From NCBI GenBank assembly GCA_039193195.1, contig JBCCWS010000009.1, positions 95,623-159,622 on the forward strand: a stretch of DNA of 64,000 bases, in the 5' to 3' direction. The notes under the pieces were generated by a model, which was not told the DNA's origin, searched no databases, and worked only from the letters and a program-made list of their open reading frames with translations. The DNA is from Pseudomonadota bacterium. Its GTDB lineage: Bacteria > Pseudomonadota > Gammaproteobacteria > Steroidobacterales > JBCBZW01. This document shows, piece after piece, positions 51,627 through 59,575 of this stretch. The translations under genes and the position numbers were made by a program. Each line of letters begins with the position of its first letter. Position 1 is the first letter of the stretch.

Positions 51627-54317
51627 GTGAAGCATCTCATGAGGACAACCAAACCGAAGGCCACCGGCACCGCTGCCGCCCTCCTGGCCTGTGCATTGGC
51701 GGGCGCACAAGATGCACCGACGACAAGCCTAGAAGAGGCGATCAATGGTTTCGTTGATCCGGAGGGACGACCGGCGGCGATCGTGACTGGAGCCTTTGGC
51801 GAAGCGCTGGAAGTCACCGATAGCGCTGGGCTCAACACGGCCTTTCGACGCGACGCCCGCGGCAATCCGCTGACCGTGGCGTTCCCAAGCGGCGCGACCT
51901 TCGACAGCACCTACGACGGTGATGACAACCTGACGTCGCAGACGGATCGGACGCTCGGAGGCACGAGCACGTACGTGCTGGATGAGACCTTCGCCCGCGT
52001 CATCCAACAGACCAATCCGCGCAACGACACGGCCACCATCGAGCTGGATCGTCGAGGCAATCGTATTCGGGCAATAGCCATGTCCGGCCTGGACTCCGTG
52101 AGCGAGTACAACGGCGCCGGCCTTCCAACCTTCCATCGGCATGACTTCGGACTGGAGATGGTGGTCGAGTACACCGCCGATATGAACATTGCGGCCCAGC
52201 ACTTCGGCACCGGCGGCGAGACGCGCTCCGTCACACGGACCTACTCGCCCGCAGGTTACCTCACCTCACTCAACTTCCCCGAGGGCCGCTCTCGATCATA
52301 CGCGTACGATGTAATGGGGCGCGTGGTGCAAACGACCTTCTCGGATGGCACCTCCGCGACCATGACGCACAATGAAGTCGGCCAACTAAGCAGCCTGACC
52401 ACGCCCGCCGAGCACACCTACGAGTTCGCCTATACCAGCGCCGGCCTGCTTAGCAATGAACGCTTGCCCGACGTCGGCGCAGGCACGCCGAGAGACATCA
52501 CCTACGCCTACAACGCCGCACGCCAGCTGACCGAGGTGCGCCGTCCCGACGATCTGACCACGGTGTTCGAATACGACACGGCGGGGCGGCTCAGCACGGT
52601 GCGGATGCCGGAGTCCTACGCGCTTGGCTACGACGAGCAGACCGGCCTGCTGAGCACGCTGTCGTCCCCGAGCGGCATCTCCATGACGTACGCCTACGAC
52701 GGCTACTTGCTCGCAGGCGTTGCGTTCGATGGCGCTTTGGTCGGTCAGATCGGGTACACCTACGATGTCGAGGGCGCTATCTCCTCGGTGGCCGTGGCGG
52801 GCGTCACCTACAACTTCCAGCACAACGCCGCCAACGATGTCGTCCAGGCCGGCGACCTACAGCTCACCTACGATGCCACGACGGGCCTGTTGACCGGGTC
52901 GAGCCTTGGCATCGTGCAAGAGACCTACGGATACAATCAGTTCGCGGAGATGACGCGGCATACGGTGACAGCAGGCGCGGAGGTACTCTACGACGCCGTG
53001 CTCACGCGAGATCTCCTTGGGCGCGTCATACGGCGCGTCGAAACCATCGAAGGGTCGACGCGCACCGTCGATCTCGCCTACGACGCGGCGGATCGACTGC
53101 TATCCGAAACCGTCGACGGATCGCTAGTCGCCGTGTTCACCTACGACGCCAACGGAAATCGTCTAGACGGGGCTGCCACCTACGACGCCAGAGACCGCGT
53201 GCTCGCGCTCGGCTCCGCGACGTTCTCCCACAGCGGCGCCGGCGAGCTGATGACACGCACCGAGGGCCCGGATATCACGCAGTACGGCTACGACACCGAG
53301 AGCAATCTCACCCACGTCACTCTGCCAGAGGGGTCCTCGATCCGTTACCTACAGGATGGAATAGGTCGCCGCGTCGCCAAGCAAGTCAACGGCGTCACGC
53401 AGGAAGCCTGGCTATACAGCGGTCGCTTGAGCCTGGGGGCGCGACTGGATGGCAGTAACAACGTACTGCAGCGATACGTCTACGCAGAGAAGTACACGGC
53501 CCCGGCGTACATCGACGACGGCCAATCTACCTACAAGGTGATCTCGGACCAGCGCGGCAGTGTACGCTTAGTAGTCGACTCATCGGACGGGACCGTCGTG
53601 CAGCGCATCGACTACGGTGTGTGGGGTGACATCGAGTTCGACAGCAACCCCGGCTTCCAACCCTTCGGCTTCGCGGGTGGTCTGTACGATCAGGACACGG
53701 GCTTGACTTACTTCAACTACCGCGACTACGACGCCTCCACCGGACGTTGGATGACCGCCGATCCATCCGGGTTCGTCGGCAGCAAGACCAATCTGTACGC
53801 CTACGTCGACAACGACCCCATCAACTTGATCGACCCTATGGGAATGGAAGACACGCCGGCAAGGGGGCCGCTAACGTCGACGCCTGGGTTTTCCCTGCCC
53901 AATCCGCTAACCGGCCTCGACAAGCAACTCGAGATATTCACTAAACCCGCGGCTGCCTTCAGGTACGCCAAGAAGCAAGCGCAGGATCGCGACCAAGCGA
54001 TGAACGACATCGTGGCACGACCGCGTGACAACCGTATCCTGGATCATGTCAACGCTACGACAAGCGACACGATGTATGGCGTTCGGCAATCCGCCAAAGC
54101 GATGGTGGACGTCGGCAGCACGACCGGTGGCATCTCCGCGACGGGACCGTCCGCCACCGACAAGATCAGCGCATTCTGCGCAGAGCTACTGAACAAAACG
54201 ATAGATGGCTTAGAGCGACTCCCCGGAGTCCTCGAGCGCAAGGTGGACGAAGGCATCGAATACAACAAGAACAACAAAGGCGCCGACTGGTGGCTTAACT
54301 TGGATGAATTATTTTAG
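51627..54317 (+). CDS. RHS/YD-repeat shell protein with unidentified C-terminal tip, 896 aa
   Basis: AGGAGA six bases before a GTG at 51627 gives a signal peptide (MKHLMRTTKPKATGTAAALL, then ALAGAQ); a GTG at 51564 is an alternative. YD repeats run through the protein (YDVMGRVVQT, YDTAGRLSTV, YDAADRLLSE). The RHS core closes with RDYDASTGRWMTADPSGFVG and YVDNDPINLIDPMGM at about residue 735, the same length as the first RHS protein. The last 160 residues (KPAAAFRYAKKQAQDRDQAM, GVRQSAKAMVDVGS, NNKGADWWLNL) match no domain I know. By analogy with RHS toxins this tip may be an effector, but no immunity gene is evident downstream. Confidence 0.86.
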   Translation: MKHLMRTTKPKATGTAAALLACALAGAQDAPTTSLEEAINGFVDPEGRPAAIVTGAFGEALEVTDSAGLNTAFRRDARGNPLTVAFPSGATFDSTYDGDDNLTSQTDRTLGGTSTYVLDETFARVIQQTNPRNDTATIELDRRGNRIRAIAMSGLDSVSEYNGAGLPTFHRHDFGLEMVVEYTADMNIAAQHFGTGGETRSVTRTYSPAGYLTSLNFPEGRSRSYAYDVMGRVVQTTFSDGTSATMTHNEVGQLSSLTTPAEHTYEFAYTSAGLLSNERLPDVGAGTPRDITYAYNAARQLTEVRRPDDLTTVFEYDTAGRLSTVRMPESYALGYDEQTGLLSTLSSPSGISMTYAYDGYLLAGVAFDGALVGQIGYTYDVEGAISSVAVAGVTYNFQHNAANDVVQAGDLQLTYDATTGLLTGSSLGIVQETYGYNQFAEMTRHTVTAGAEVLYDAVLTRDLLGRVIRRVETIEGSTRTVDLAYDAADRLLSETVDGSLVAVFTYDANGNRLDGAATYDARDRVLALGSATFSHSGAGELMTRTEGPDITQYGYDTESNLTHVTLPEGSSIRYLQDGIGRRVAKQVNGVTQEAWLYSGRLSLGARLDGSNNVLQRYVYAEKYTAPAYIDDGQSTYKVISDQRGSVRLVVDSSDGTVVQRIDYGVWGDIEFDSNPGFQPFGFAGGLYDQDTGLTYFNYRDYDASTGRWMTADPSGFVGSKTNLYAYVDNDPINLIDPMGMEDTPARGPLTSTPGFSLPNPLTGLDKQLEIFTKPAAAFRYAKKQAQDRDQAMNDIVARPRDNRILDHVNATTSDTMYGVRQSAKAMVDVGSTTGGISATGPSATDKISAFCAELLNKTIDGLERLPGVLERKVDEGIEYNKNNKGADWWLNLDELF

Positions 54318-54758
54318 CCGCGCGCGGGCACGATGAGACCTTCCCCTGGGCGGTCGCGTCGACAGCCTGCGTAGAACGGTGCGCTTCGCTGCCGTTCGCC
54401 GTGCGATTCAGTCCAAGGTCGAGGTGCGCTTTGAGCGTTTTAGCCCGGCCGCGGCAAACGCAACATCGGCGGTAGTCGTCCGCGGCTTCCAAGACTCGGT
54501 CACGCCATGCCTGGCAGCATACGAGGGCGGGAGCACGCTCACCGCGTTGCGCTGGGTGATGGCGCAGGACGAGCCCCGACAAAGCCCCGGTCCACGCACG
54601 CAAGCACTTTAGCTAACTGAAAAGAAGGTTTTTTTCCTTAGGGCCAGACCTAAGGGAAACCTCAAAGCAACCTCAAGTAGATCGCACTCGAGCCAGTTCA
54701 CTCTGCGATGGCGCTCGCGTTGGCGTGCGCATCCATCAGTCTCTTAGGGAGTGGACCT
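54318..54758. other. Intergenic region with hairpin and shared motif
   Basis: About 440 bases. A small plus-strand frame (54379-54612) has no ribosome-binding site and no resemblance to known proteins. CCTTAGG-gccaga-CCTAAGG (54636-54655) forms a hairpin just after a T tract, and AACCTCAAGTAGATCGC (54669-54685) repeats the motif found at 48717. They probably belong to the promoter region of the following lipoprotein gene. Confidence 0.45.
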
Positions 54759-55991
54759 ATGCAAAACCGTACCAACATGCAGCAGCTCGCCGCCGTCACA
54801 ACGCTCGCCCTGCTCAGCGCGCTCGGCTTGAGCGCTTGCGGAGGAGGCGACGCGGGGAACGCGCCGTCCGAAACAAACCCAGGCAGCGGCGCATCGGGCA
54901 ATAGCGAACCGAGCGCAGTGTCCGGCTTGGCGGTAGCCGCGCCCTTACAAATCGTCGGCGAGCGCGCCGGCAGGTTGGCGCTTGATACGAGCGCGCTGCA
55001 GGTCAAGCGAGACGTCAGCCTGCTCTTCGTGACCGGCAACAACGCCGGCGAGTTCAACCCCTTTCTACAGGAAGTGGTGGGGTCGCGCCGCGACGACATC
55101 TTCGCCCTGGACTACACCGCCGGCACCGCGCGCCCGCTGTTCACCCGCCAGGCCTCCGGCACGACGATCATACCGCTCACCCTCTTTGCCCAAGGTTCAC
55201 GGCTACATCAGCTCTACTTCGGCGGCGGTACATCGCTGTTCCTCCAAGAGATCGATTCGACGAGCGGCAACCTGATTTCAGAGACGGAACTCGCCTTCCT
55301 CGCGGAACGCTGCCTTGCGGTGGTAGGGGAGGATTTCTTCTACGCGATCGACGAAGACTTCTTCGTCGTGCGCGACTTTGCCGCACAGGGCTTCGTCGCC
55401 CAAGGCGAACGTCTTGCGCACGCCAACGTGTGCGGCGACGGCGTCTCTTTCCTCGACGGCGCGCTGGTTGGGATCGAGTACCCAACCGACGAGAGCCCAA
55501 ACCGCGAGCGCATCACCGCTTGGGAGATCGACACGCAAACAGGCGAGCGCCTCGCCGCGCTCGCTGAGACGCCAGCTTCTGCATTGACCGATCAAGCGGC
55601 GTTCCGCGAGCCGCAGGTCGCACTGGCAGACGACGGGATCTACGTCCTCGCCTACGACTTCGTGAGCATTGAACTCTGGTTCATCGGGTACGGTCGACGC
55701 CCGGGTGAGGCTGGCGATGCCGACCCGTCCACGCCTGAGCTGCTTGGCCGCATCGAGATGCCGTTCTTCGCAAACATCATCCCGGGTGACGGCACCCTGT
55801 CGGTGGAGGAGATTTTCACCTTCGCCGCCCGCGGCGGCGTCGTGACGCTCAATCTGCGCCTACGGGAGCAAGCCGGCGATGGCACGTTCTTCTGGGGGCC
55901 GATGGTGGTACTGGACGTGTACGAGGATGCGGTCGATTTGATCGATCTCGGCACGCGCGTGTACGACGCCAAGGTGCTCACGGGAGACTAG
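54759..55991 (+). CDS. Lipoprotein of unknown function, possible beta-propeller, 410 aa
   Basis: AGGGAGTGG precedes the ATG at 54759, which gives a signal peptide with lipobox LGLSAC (Cys27 or so) and a Gly/Ser-rich linker. An upstream in-frame start at 54708 is less likely. The mature protein is beta-rich with recurring segments such as DIFALDYTAGTARPLF, LFLQEIDSTSGNLIS, DFFYAIDEDFFVV and ITAWEIDTQTGERLA. These look like propeller blades, each pairing a displayed value with its context. No family recognised. It sits alone between the second RHS pair and a convergent SGNH hydrolase gene. Confidence 0.65.
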   Translation: MQNRTNMQQLAAVTTLALLSALGLSACGGGDAGNAPSETNPGSGASGNSEPSAVSGLAVAAPLQIVGERAGRLALDTSALQVKRDVSLLFVTGNNAGEFNPFLQEVVGSRRDDIFALDYTAGTARPLFTRQASGTTIIPLTLFAQGSRLHQLYFGGGTSLFLQEIDSTSGNLISETELAFLAERCLAVVGEDFFYAIDEDFFVVRDFAAQGFVAQGERLAHANVCGDGVSFLDGALVGIEYPTDESPNRERITAWEIDTQTGERLAALAETPASALTDQAAFREPQVALADDGIYVLAYDFVSIELWFIGYGRRPGEAGDADPSTPELLGRIEMPFFANIIPGDGTLSVEEIFTFAARGGVVTLNLRLREQAGDGTFFWGPMVVLDVYEDAVDLIDLGTRVYDAKVLTGD

Positions 55992-56114
55992 GGAAGTTCT
56001 GCATAGGTCCGGTCGCCGGCGGCGTGAGTTGAAGGCGCGTTGCTGGTGCGCGGGGATGGCGGGCGGACTTGTGCGGAGCTTTCCCAGGGTCGACGGCGCC
56101 TCGCGGCCGCGCCC

Positions 56115-56888
56115 TCACGGGCCTTCGTGTGCAGTGCTGCGTTGCAGGTTCGCTGCCCAAATCTGGGTCGGCTGAATCTGCGGCAGCAGTGCTTCCAGAT
56201 ATCGGTTGGCGACGACGATTGCCCCGCGTACGTTGTAGTGGACTTCGTCGGCCATATTGCGATCGAACCAACCCTCGGCCATATCGACCGCTAGGACCGG
56301 GGACCGTGCCGTACTGAGGCGCTGTGCCGCCGTCGCCACCCCTTGGTTGAAGGCATTGAAGCTGGCGGTGAGTTGCGCCGTCATGATGTCCGATCTACCC
56401 GGTGCAATCTGCTCGACGATCACCGAGACCTCGGGATTGCGCTCACGCAGGAGGTTGATGATGGCCACGACGTTGGTCACGGCGGTGCGCACAGGAATTC
56501 CCGCGAGTAGGTCGTTGCCTCCGATGCCAAGTAGCACAACGTCCGGCACCTCGATCATGTCCAGGGTATCGTTCAACGTGCTGAGCACATCTGCCGTGGT
56601 GAATCCACCCACACCGGCATGATTGCGGTCAAAGGGCTCACCCATGAACGGACGGTAAGGCGCATCGTCGAAGCGCGGCCCTATTAGATCGATATCTGCG
56701 CCTTCAGTGACCAGGCGCTTCCACAGCTCGTAGCGGTAGCTCTCGAATTCCGGACGCCCCCCTTGCACGCGAGAATCGCCTAAGGGAAGTATTCGAGTGG
56801 CCGCATCCGCTTGGCCCCAAAGCAACATCACACCGCTTGCCAGCGCCGCTAGACTCATCAGGGCTTTGCTTCTCATTGGTTTGCTCAT
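56115..56888 (-). CDS. Secreted SGNH/GDSL hydrolase, 257 aa
   Basis: AGGAG seven bases before the ATG at 56888; signal peptide MSKPMRSKALMSLAALASGV with cleavage after GQADA. Block I is ILPLGDSRVQGG (nucleophile Ser in GDS), block III GIGGNDLL (oxyanion Asn) and block V DEVHYN (catalytic Asp and His). This is the full SGNH set for a small esterase or lipase of the periplasm or medium. A box at 56972-56988 upstream of the gene resembles one upstream of the neighbouring response regulator gene, suggesting control by that two-component system. Confidence 0.88.
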   Translation of the reverse strand: MSKPMRSKALMSLAALASGVMLLWGQADAATRILPLGDSRVQGGRPEFESYRYELWKRLVTEGADIDLIGPRFDDAPYRPFMGEPFDRNHAGVGGFTTADVLSTLNDTLDMIEVPDVVLLGIGGNDLLAGIPVRTAVTNVVAIINLLRERNPEVSVIVEQIAPGRSDIMTAQLTASFNAFNQGVATAAQRLSTARSPVLAVDMAEGWFDRNMADEVHYNVRGAIVVANRYLEALLPQIQPTQIWAANLQRSTAHEGP

Positions 56889-56971
56889 CTGCTTACTCCT
56901 GCATGGGGACGGGCTAAGGCCTTCCACAACTCAAGACGAGTCCAGGCTAGCAGCAGGCAGCGCGCCGGAAG

Positions 56972-56988
56972 ATTAAAGATAAGTAATC
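56972..56988. promoter_or_regulatory. Candidate response-regulator box upstream of the SGNH hydrolase
   Basis: ATTAAAGATAAGTAATC here and ATTAAAGATCCTTAAT at 59485-59500 agree at 13 of 16 bases. Both lie next to genes of the same neighbourhood (hydrolase; regulator/DUF1800). Confidence 0.4.
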
Positions 56989-57013
56989 GATCGCGCTTGC
57001 CTGGCTGATGGAC

Positions 57014-58756
57014 TTACACAGAAGAGCGGGTGTCGCTGGGTGCTTGCGGCACGTGGATCCTGACCACCAAGCCGTGGTCATTCACAAGGGCTAGCTCGCC
57101 ACCGTGTAGGCGACAGATGGCCGCGACCAGGGATAGGCCAAGGCCGGTGCCAGGGGAACCACGATGGGATTCCACACGGTAAAAACGCTCGGTGAGTCGC
57201 TGCAGCGCGTACTCGGGTACACCAGGGCCTTGGTCACGTACTTCTAGGCGCCAGTGGGGGCCATCGCTGCGCAGTGATAGCTGCACTCGAGCGCAGTCTG
57301 GCGCGTACTTCAGCACGTTTTCGAGCAGGTTGTTCAATAGCTGCACCCAGAGGTTGCGATCGCCCATGATTCGGGCGACCGCAGGCGTACTGACCTCCAG
57401 TTCCGTATGCGATTGAGCGAACACGGGCTCGAACATGTCCTGCACCTCCCTCGCTACAAGCGCGAGATCTAGCGAAACCAAGTTGCGCTGCTGACCAAGC
57501 TGTTCGAGTTGTGCGATGTGTAGCAGGTCGGTGAACGTCGCCAGCACCTCGTCGGCCTGCTCGACGATGGGCGCTACATCCTGCGCCGTGGGTGCTGGGT
57601 GGCGACTGAGAATCTCGATTCGGTTGCGAAGCCGCGTGAGCGGGGATCGCAGATCATGGGCGATGTTGTCTGAGATCTGGCGCACGGCGTCCATCAGCTG
57701 TTGCATTCGGTCCAGCATCAGGTTGATGTTCTCGCTGAGCGAGTCGAAGTCATCGCCAGAGCCCTCGAGCGCCAGCCGTCGCTCCAGGTCACCGAGGCGG
57801 ATTTGCTCGGTCAGGGTGTTGATGGAGCGCAGGCGCGAGAACGTGTAGCGGCCGAGCAATAGGGCCAGGCTCAGCGCGATGAGCAAGCTCACGAAGGCAC
57901 CGATGGCGCCGAGCTGACGCACCCTGACCACGACGTTCAACACGTCGGTAGCGACGATACCGTATTCGAACTGTCGCCCTTGGGTCGCCAGCACCCGCTT
58001 AACCAAGCACCGCTCTGCGGTTGACTCAGGAAAGTGTGTCGCCACGAGGTCGACCGCGCGCCATCCGCCTGGGCGGGATGCGCCAGCCTCCTGCCAGCTT
58101 CGGTTGGGCGCCGATGCCGGGATCAGCGCCTGGCCATCTTCGGTCACAGCGCTCATCCGAAGACAGCGGCTCTCGCGGTCGAGCTGGTCGCTCACCGCGT
58201 GCATCAGCACATCCCACCGGCGCTGGCGCGTCATCCTTGGCCAACGCCACTCTGTGGGCCAGCCCTGCGCTCGCTCGAAAACTCGCTGCCATAGAGCCTC
58301 GTGCAGTGAGTCCGGCGCGTCCTCGATGATCAGGCGTGCGTAGTAGCTGAGGGGATAGTCGATGTCGGGCAAGCTCGACTGATCGCCGAGTAGCCACAGG
58401 CGGATATCCACAGCGGCGCGGGCCGCCCCGTCGGTCCGCGTACGGGCCAATCGAAGTGCCGTTAGGTAGTCAGTCAGAAAGCCATCGAGGTCGGTGGCAG
58501 GCAGCGCTTGGGTGCCGATGAGTTGACCTTGCAGTTGCTTCCCGAACCACGTGCCCAGTTCGAGCTCCTCGCGATCGATGAGCGCGGAGAACCCATCGAT
58601 TTCATCATCGAGTCTTACCATCGTCGGGGCAAGCAAGCTCTGCTCGGTCAGGGCGACGACGGCGAATATGACGCACGCAGGCACGACCCACATGACCAGC
58701 GTCAACGCTAGCGCTGAGCGTACGCTCGAGCTGCGAAGGAAGCTGCCCTTACGCAC
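57014..58756 (-). CDS. Sensor histidine kinase (QseC-like), 580 aa
   Basis: Two membrane segments (LALTLVMWVVPACVIFAVVAL at the N-terminus and GAIGAFVSLLIALSLALLLG at about 295) enclose a large periplasmic sensor region of about 250 residues. HAMP (TEQIRLGDLERRL) follows, then H367 in NIAHDLRSPLTRLRN, N box NLLENVLKYAP, G1 VRDQGPGVPE and G2 GTGLGLSLVAAI. Its start overlaps the end of the response regulator gene by eight bases. The ligand is unknown. The C-terminal order and DLRSPL H-box place it in the QseC/CusS-like group. Confidence 0.94.
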   Translation of the reverse strand: MRKGSFLRSSSVRSALALTLVMWVVPACVIFAVVALTEQSLLAPTMVRLDDEIDGFSALIDREELELGTWFGKQLQGQLIGTQALPATDLDGFLTDYLTALRLARTRTDGAARAAVDIRLWLLGDQSSLPDIDYPLSYYARLIIEDAPDSLHEALWQRVFERAQGWPTEWRWPRMTRQRRWDVLMHAVSDQLDRESRCLRMSAVTEDGQALIPASAPNRSWQEAGASRPGGWRAVDLVATHFPESTAERCLVKRVLATQGRQFEYGIVATDVLNVVVRVRQLGAIGAFVSLLIALSLALLLGRYTFSRLRSINTLTEQIRLGDLERRLALEGSGDDFDSLSENINLMLDRMQQLMDAVRQISDNIAHDLRSPLTRLRNRIEILSRHPAPTAQDVAPIVEQADEVLATFTDLLHIAQLEQLGQQRNLVSLDLALVAREVQDMFEPVFAQSHTELEVSTPAVARIMGDRNLWVQLLNNLLENVLKYAPDCARVQLSLRSDGPHWRLEVRDQGPGVPEYALQRLTERFYRVESHRGSPGTGLGLSLVAAICRLHGGELALVNDHGLVVRIHVPQAPSDTRSSV

Positions 58757-59420
58757 GCAGCATGTAACCCATGCCGCGCACGGTGCGAATCAGCGCGGTG
58801 GAGAATCCCTTATCTACCTTCTGCCGCAAGCGAGAGATGTGTACGTCTACGATGTTAGTCCGTGGATCAAAGTGCAGACCCCAGAGCGCTTCAAGGAGCA
58901 TCGTTCGTGTCACTACCTGCCCCGTATGCTCCATGAGATATTCCAGCAGCGCGTATTCGCGCGGAAGCAGCTCGATCTCCCGATCGCCCCGCCTTGCCAC
59001 CCGCGCCAGGCGATCGAGCAGTAGGTCACCCACCTGCAGGCACGTGCCTTGCGGGGTCATTCGGCTGCGCCGAACCAGAGCCTCGATTCGAGCCAGCACT
59101 TCGCTGAAGACGAAGGGTTTACTCAGGTAGTCGTCCGAGCCAGCACGCAACCCCTCGACTCGATGGTCGACGTTGCCCAAGGCGCTCAAGACTAGCGTCG
59201 GCGCGTGATTACCCGCGGCCCGAAGTGACTTGATGATATTGAGTCCATCGGCGCCCGGTAGCATTCGATCGATGATTAGTACATCGAATTGGCTACGGGA
59301 AGCGGCCACGCTGGCGACATGGCCGTCATGGAAGGTCTCCACCGTATGGCCGGCTTCGCGCAGACCCTTGGCCAGGTAGGCGCTGACTTCCTGGTCATCT
59401 TCAGCGATCAATACATGCAT
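58749..59420 (-). CDS. OmpR-family response regulator, 223 aa
   Basis: The start at 59420 gives the standard MHVLIAEDDQEVS beginning. Phospho-acceptor D51 is in VLIIDRMLPG, with S in TLVLSALGN and K in DDYLSKPFVF. The winged-helix effector ends RTVRGMGYMLRA. It is upstream of and overlaps the kinase gene. The divergent region to the DUF1800 gene (155 bases) contains a direct repeat suited to this regulator family. Confidence 0.94.
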   Translation of the reverse strand: MHVLIAEDDQEVSAYLAKGLREAGHTVETFHDGHVASVAASRSQFDVLIIDRMLPGADGLNIIKSLRAAGNHAPTLVLSALGNVDHRVEGLRAGSDDYLSKPFVFSEVLARIEALVRRSRMTPQGTCLQVGDLLLDRLARVARRGDREIELLPREYALLEYLMEHTGQVVTRTMLLEALWGLHFDPRTNIVDVHISRLRQKVDKGFSTALIRTVRGMGYMLRA

Positions 59421-59483
59421 TGTCGAGGTTGCTTGCGGGAACGGGCAGTGACCATGGTAACGCGGCACGTACCGTGACCCCCA

Positions 59484-59501
59484 CATTAAAGATCCTTAAT
59501 G
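59484..59501. promoter_or_regulatory. Candidate autoregulatory box of the response regulator
   Basis: CATTAA-agatcc-TTAATG is a perfect inverted repeat and also places TTAA twice at a 10-base period. It lies 63 bases before the regulator start and 74 before the DUF1800 start, so it could serve both. Confidence 0.45.
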
Positions 59502-59575
59502 CGCACTCCACGTTCTCGCCACTTGGTGTTGCTAGGCTGCTGCTGCCTTTCAAACACTGGCTTGGGGGATGAGAA

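Noticed and set aside
54379..54612. Possible immunity gene for the second RHS protein
   Set aside because: The 77-codon frame has no ribosome-binding site and non-protein-like composition; nothing supports it as a real gene.
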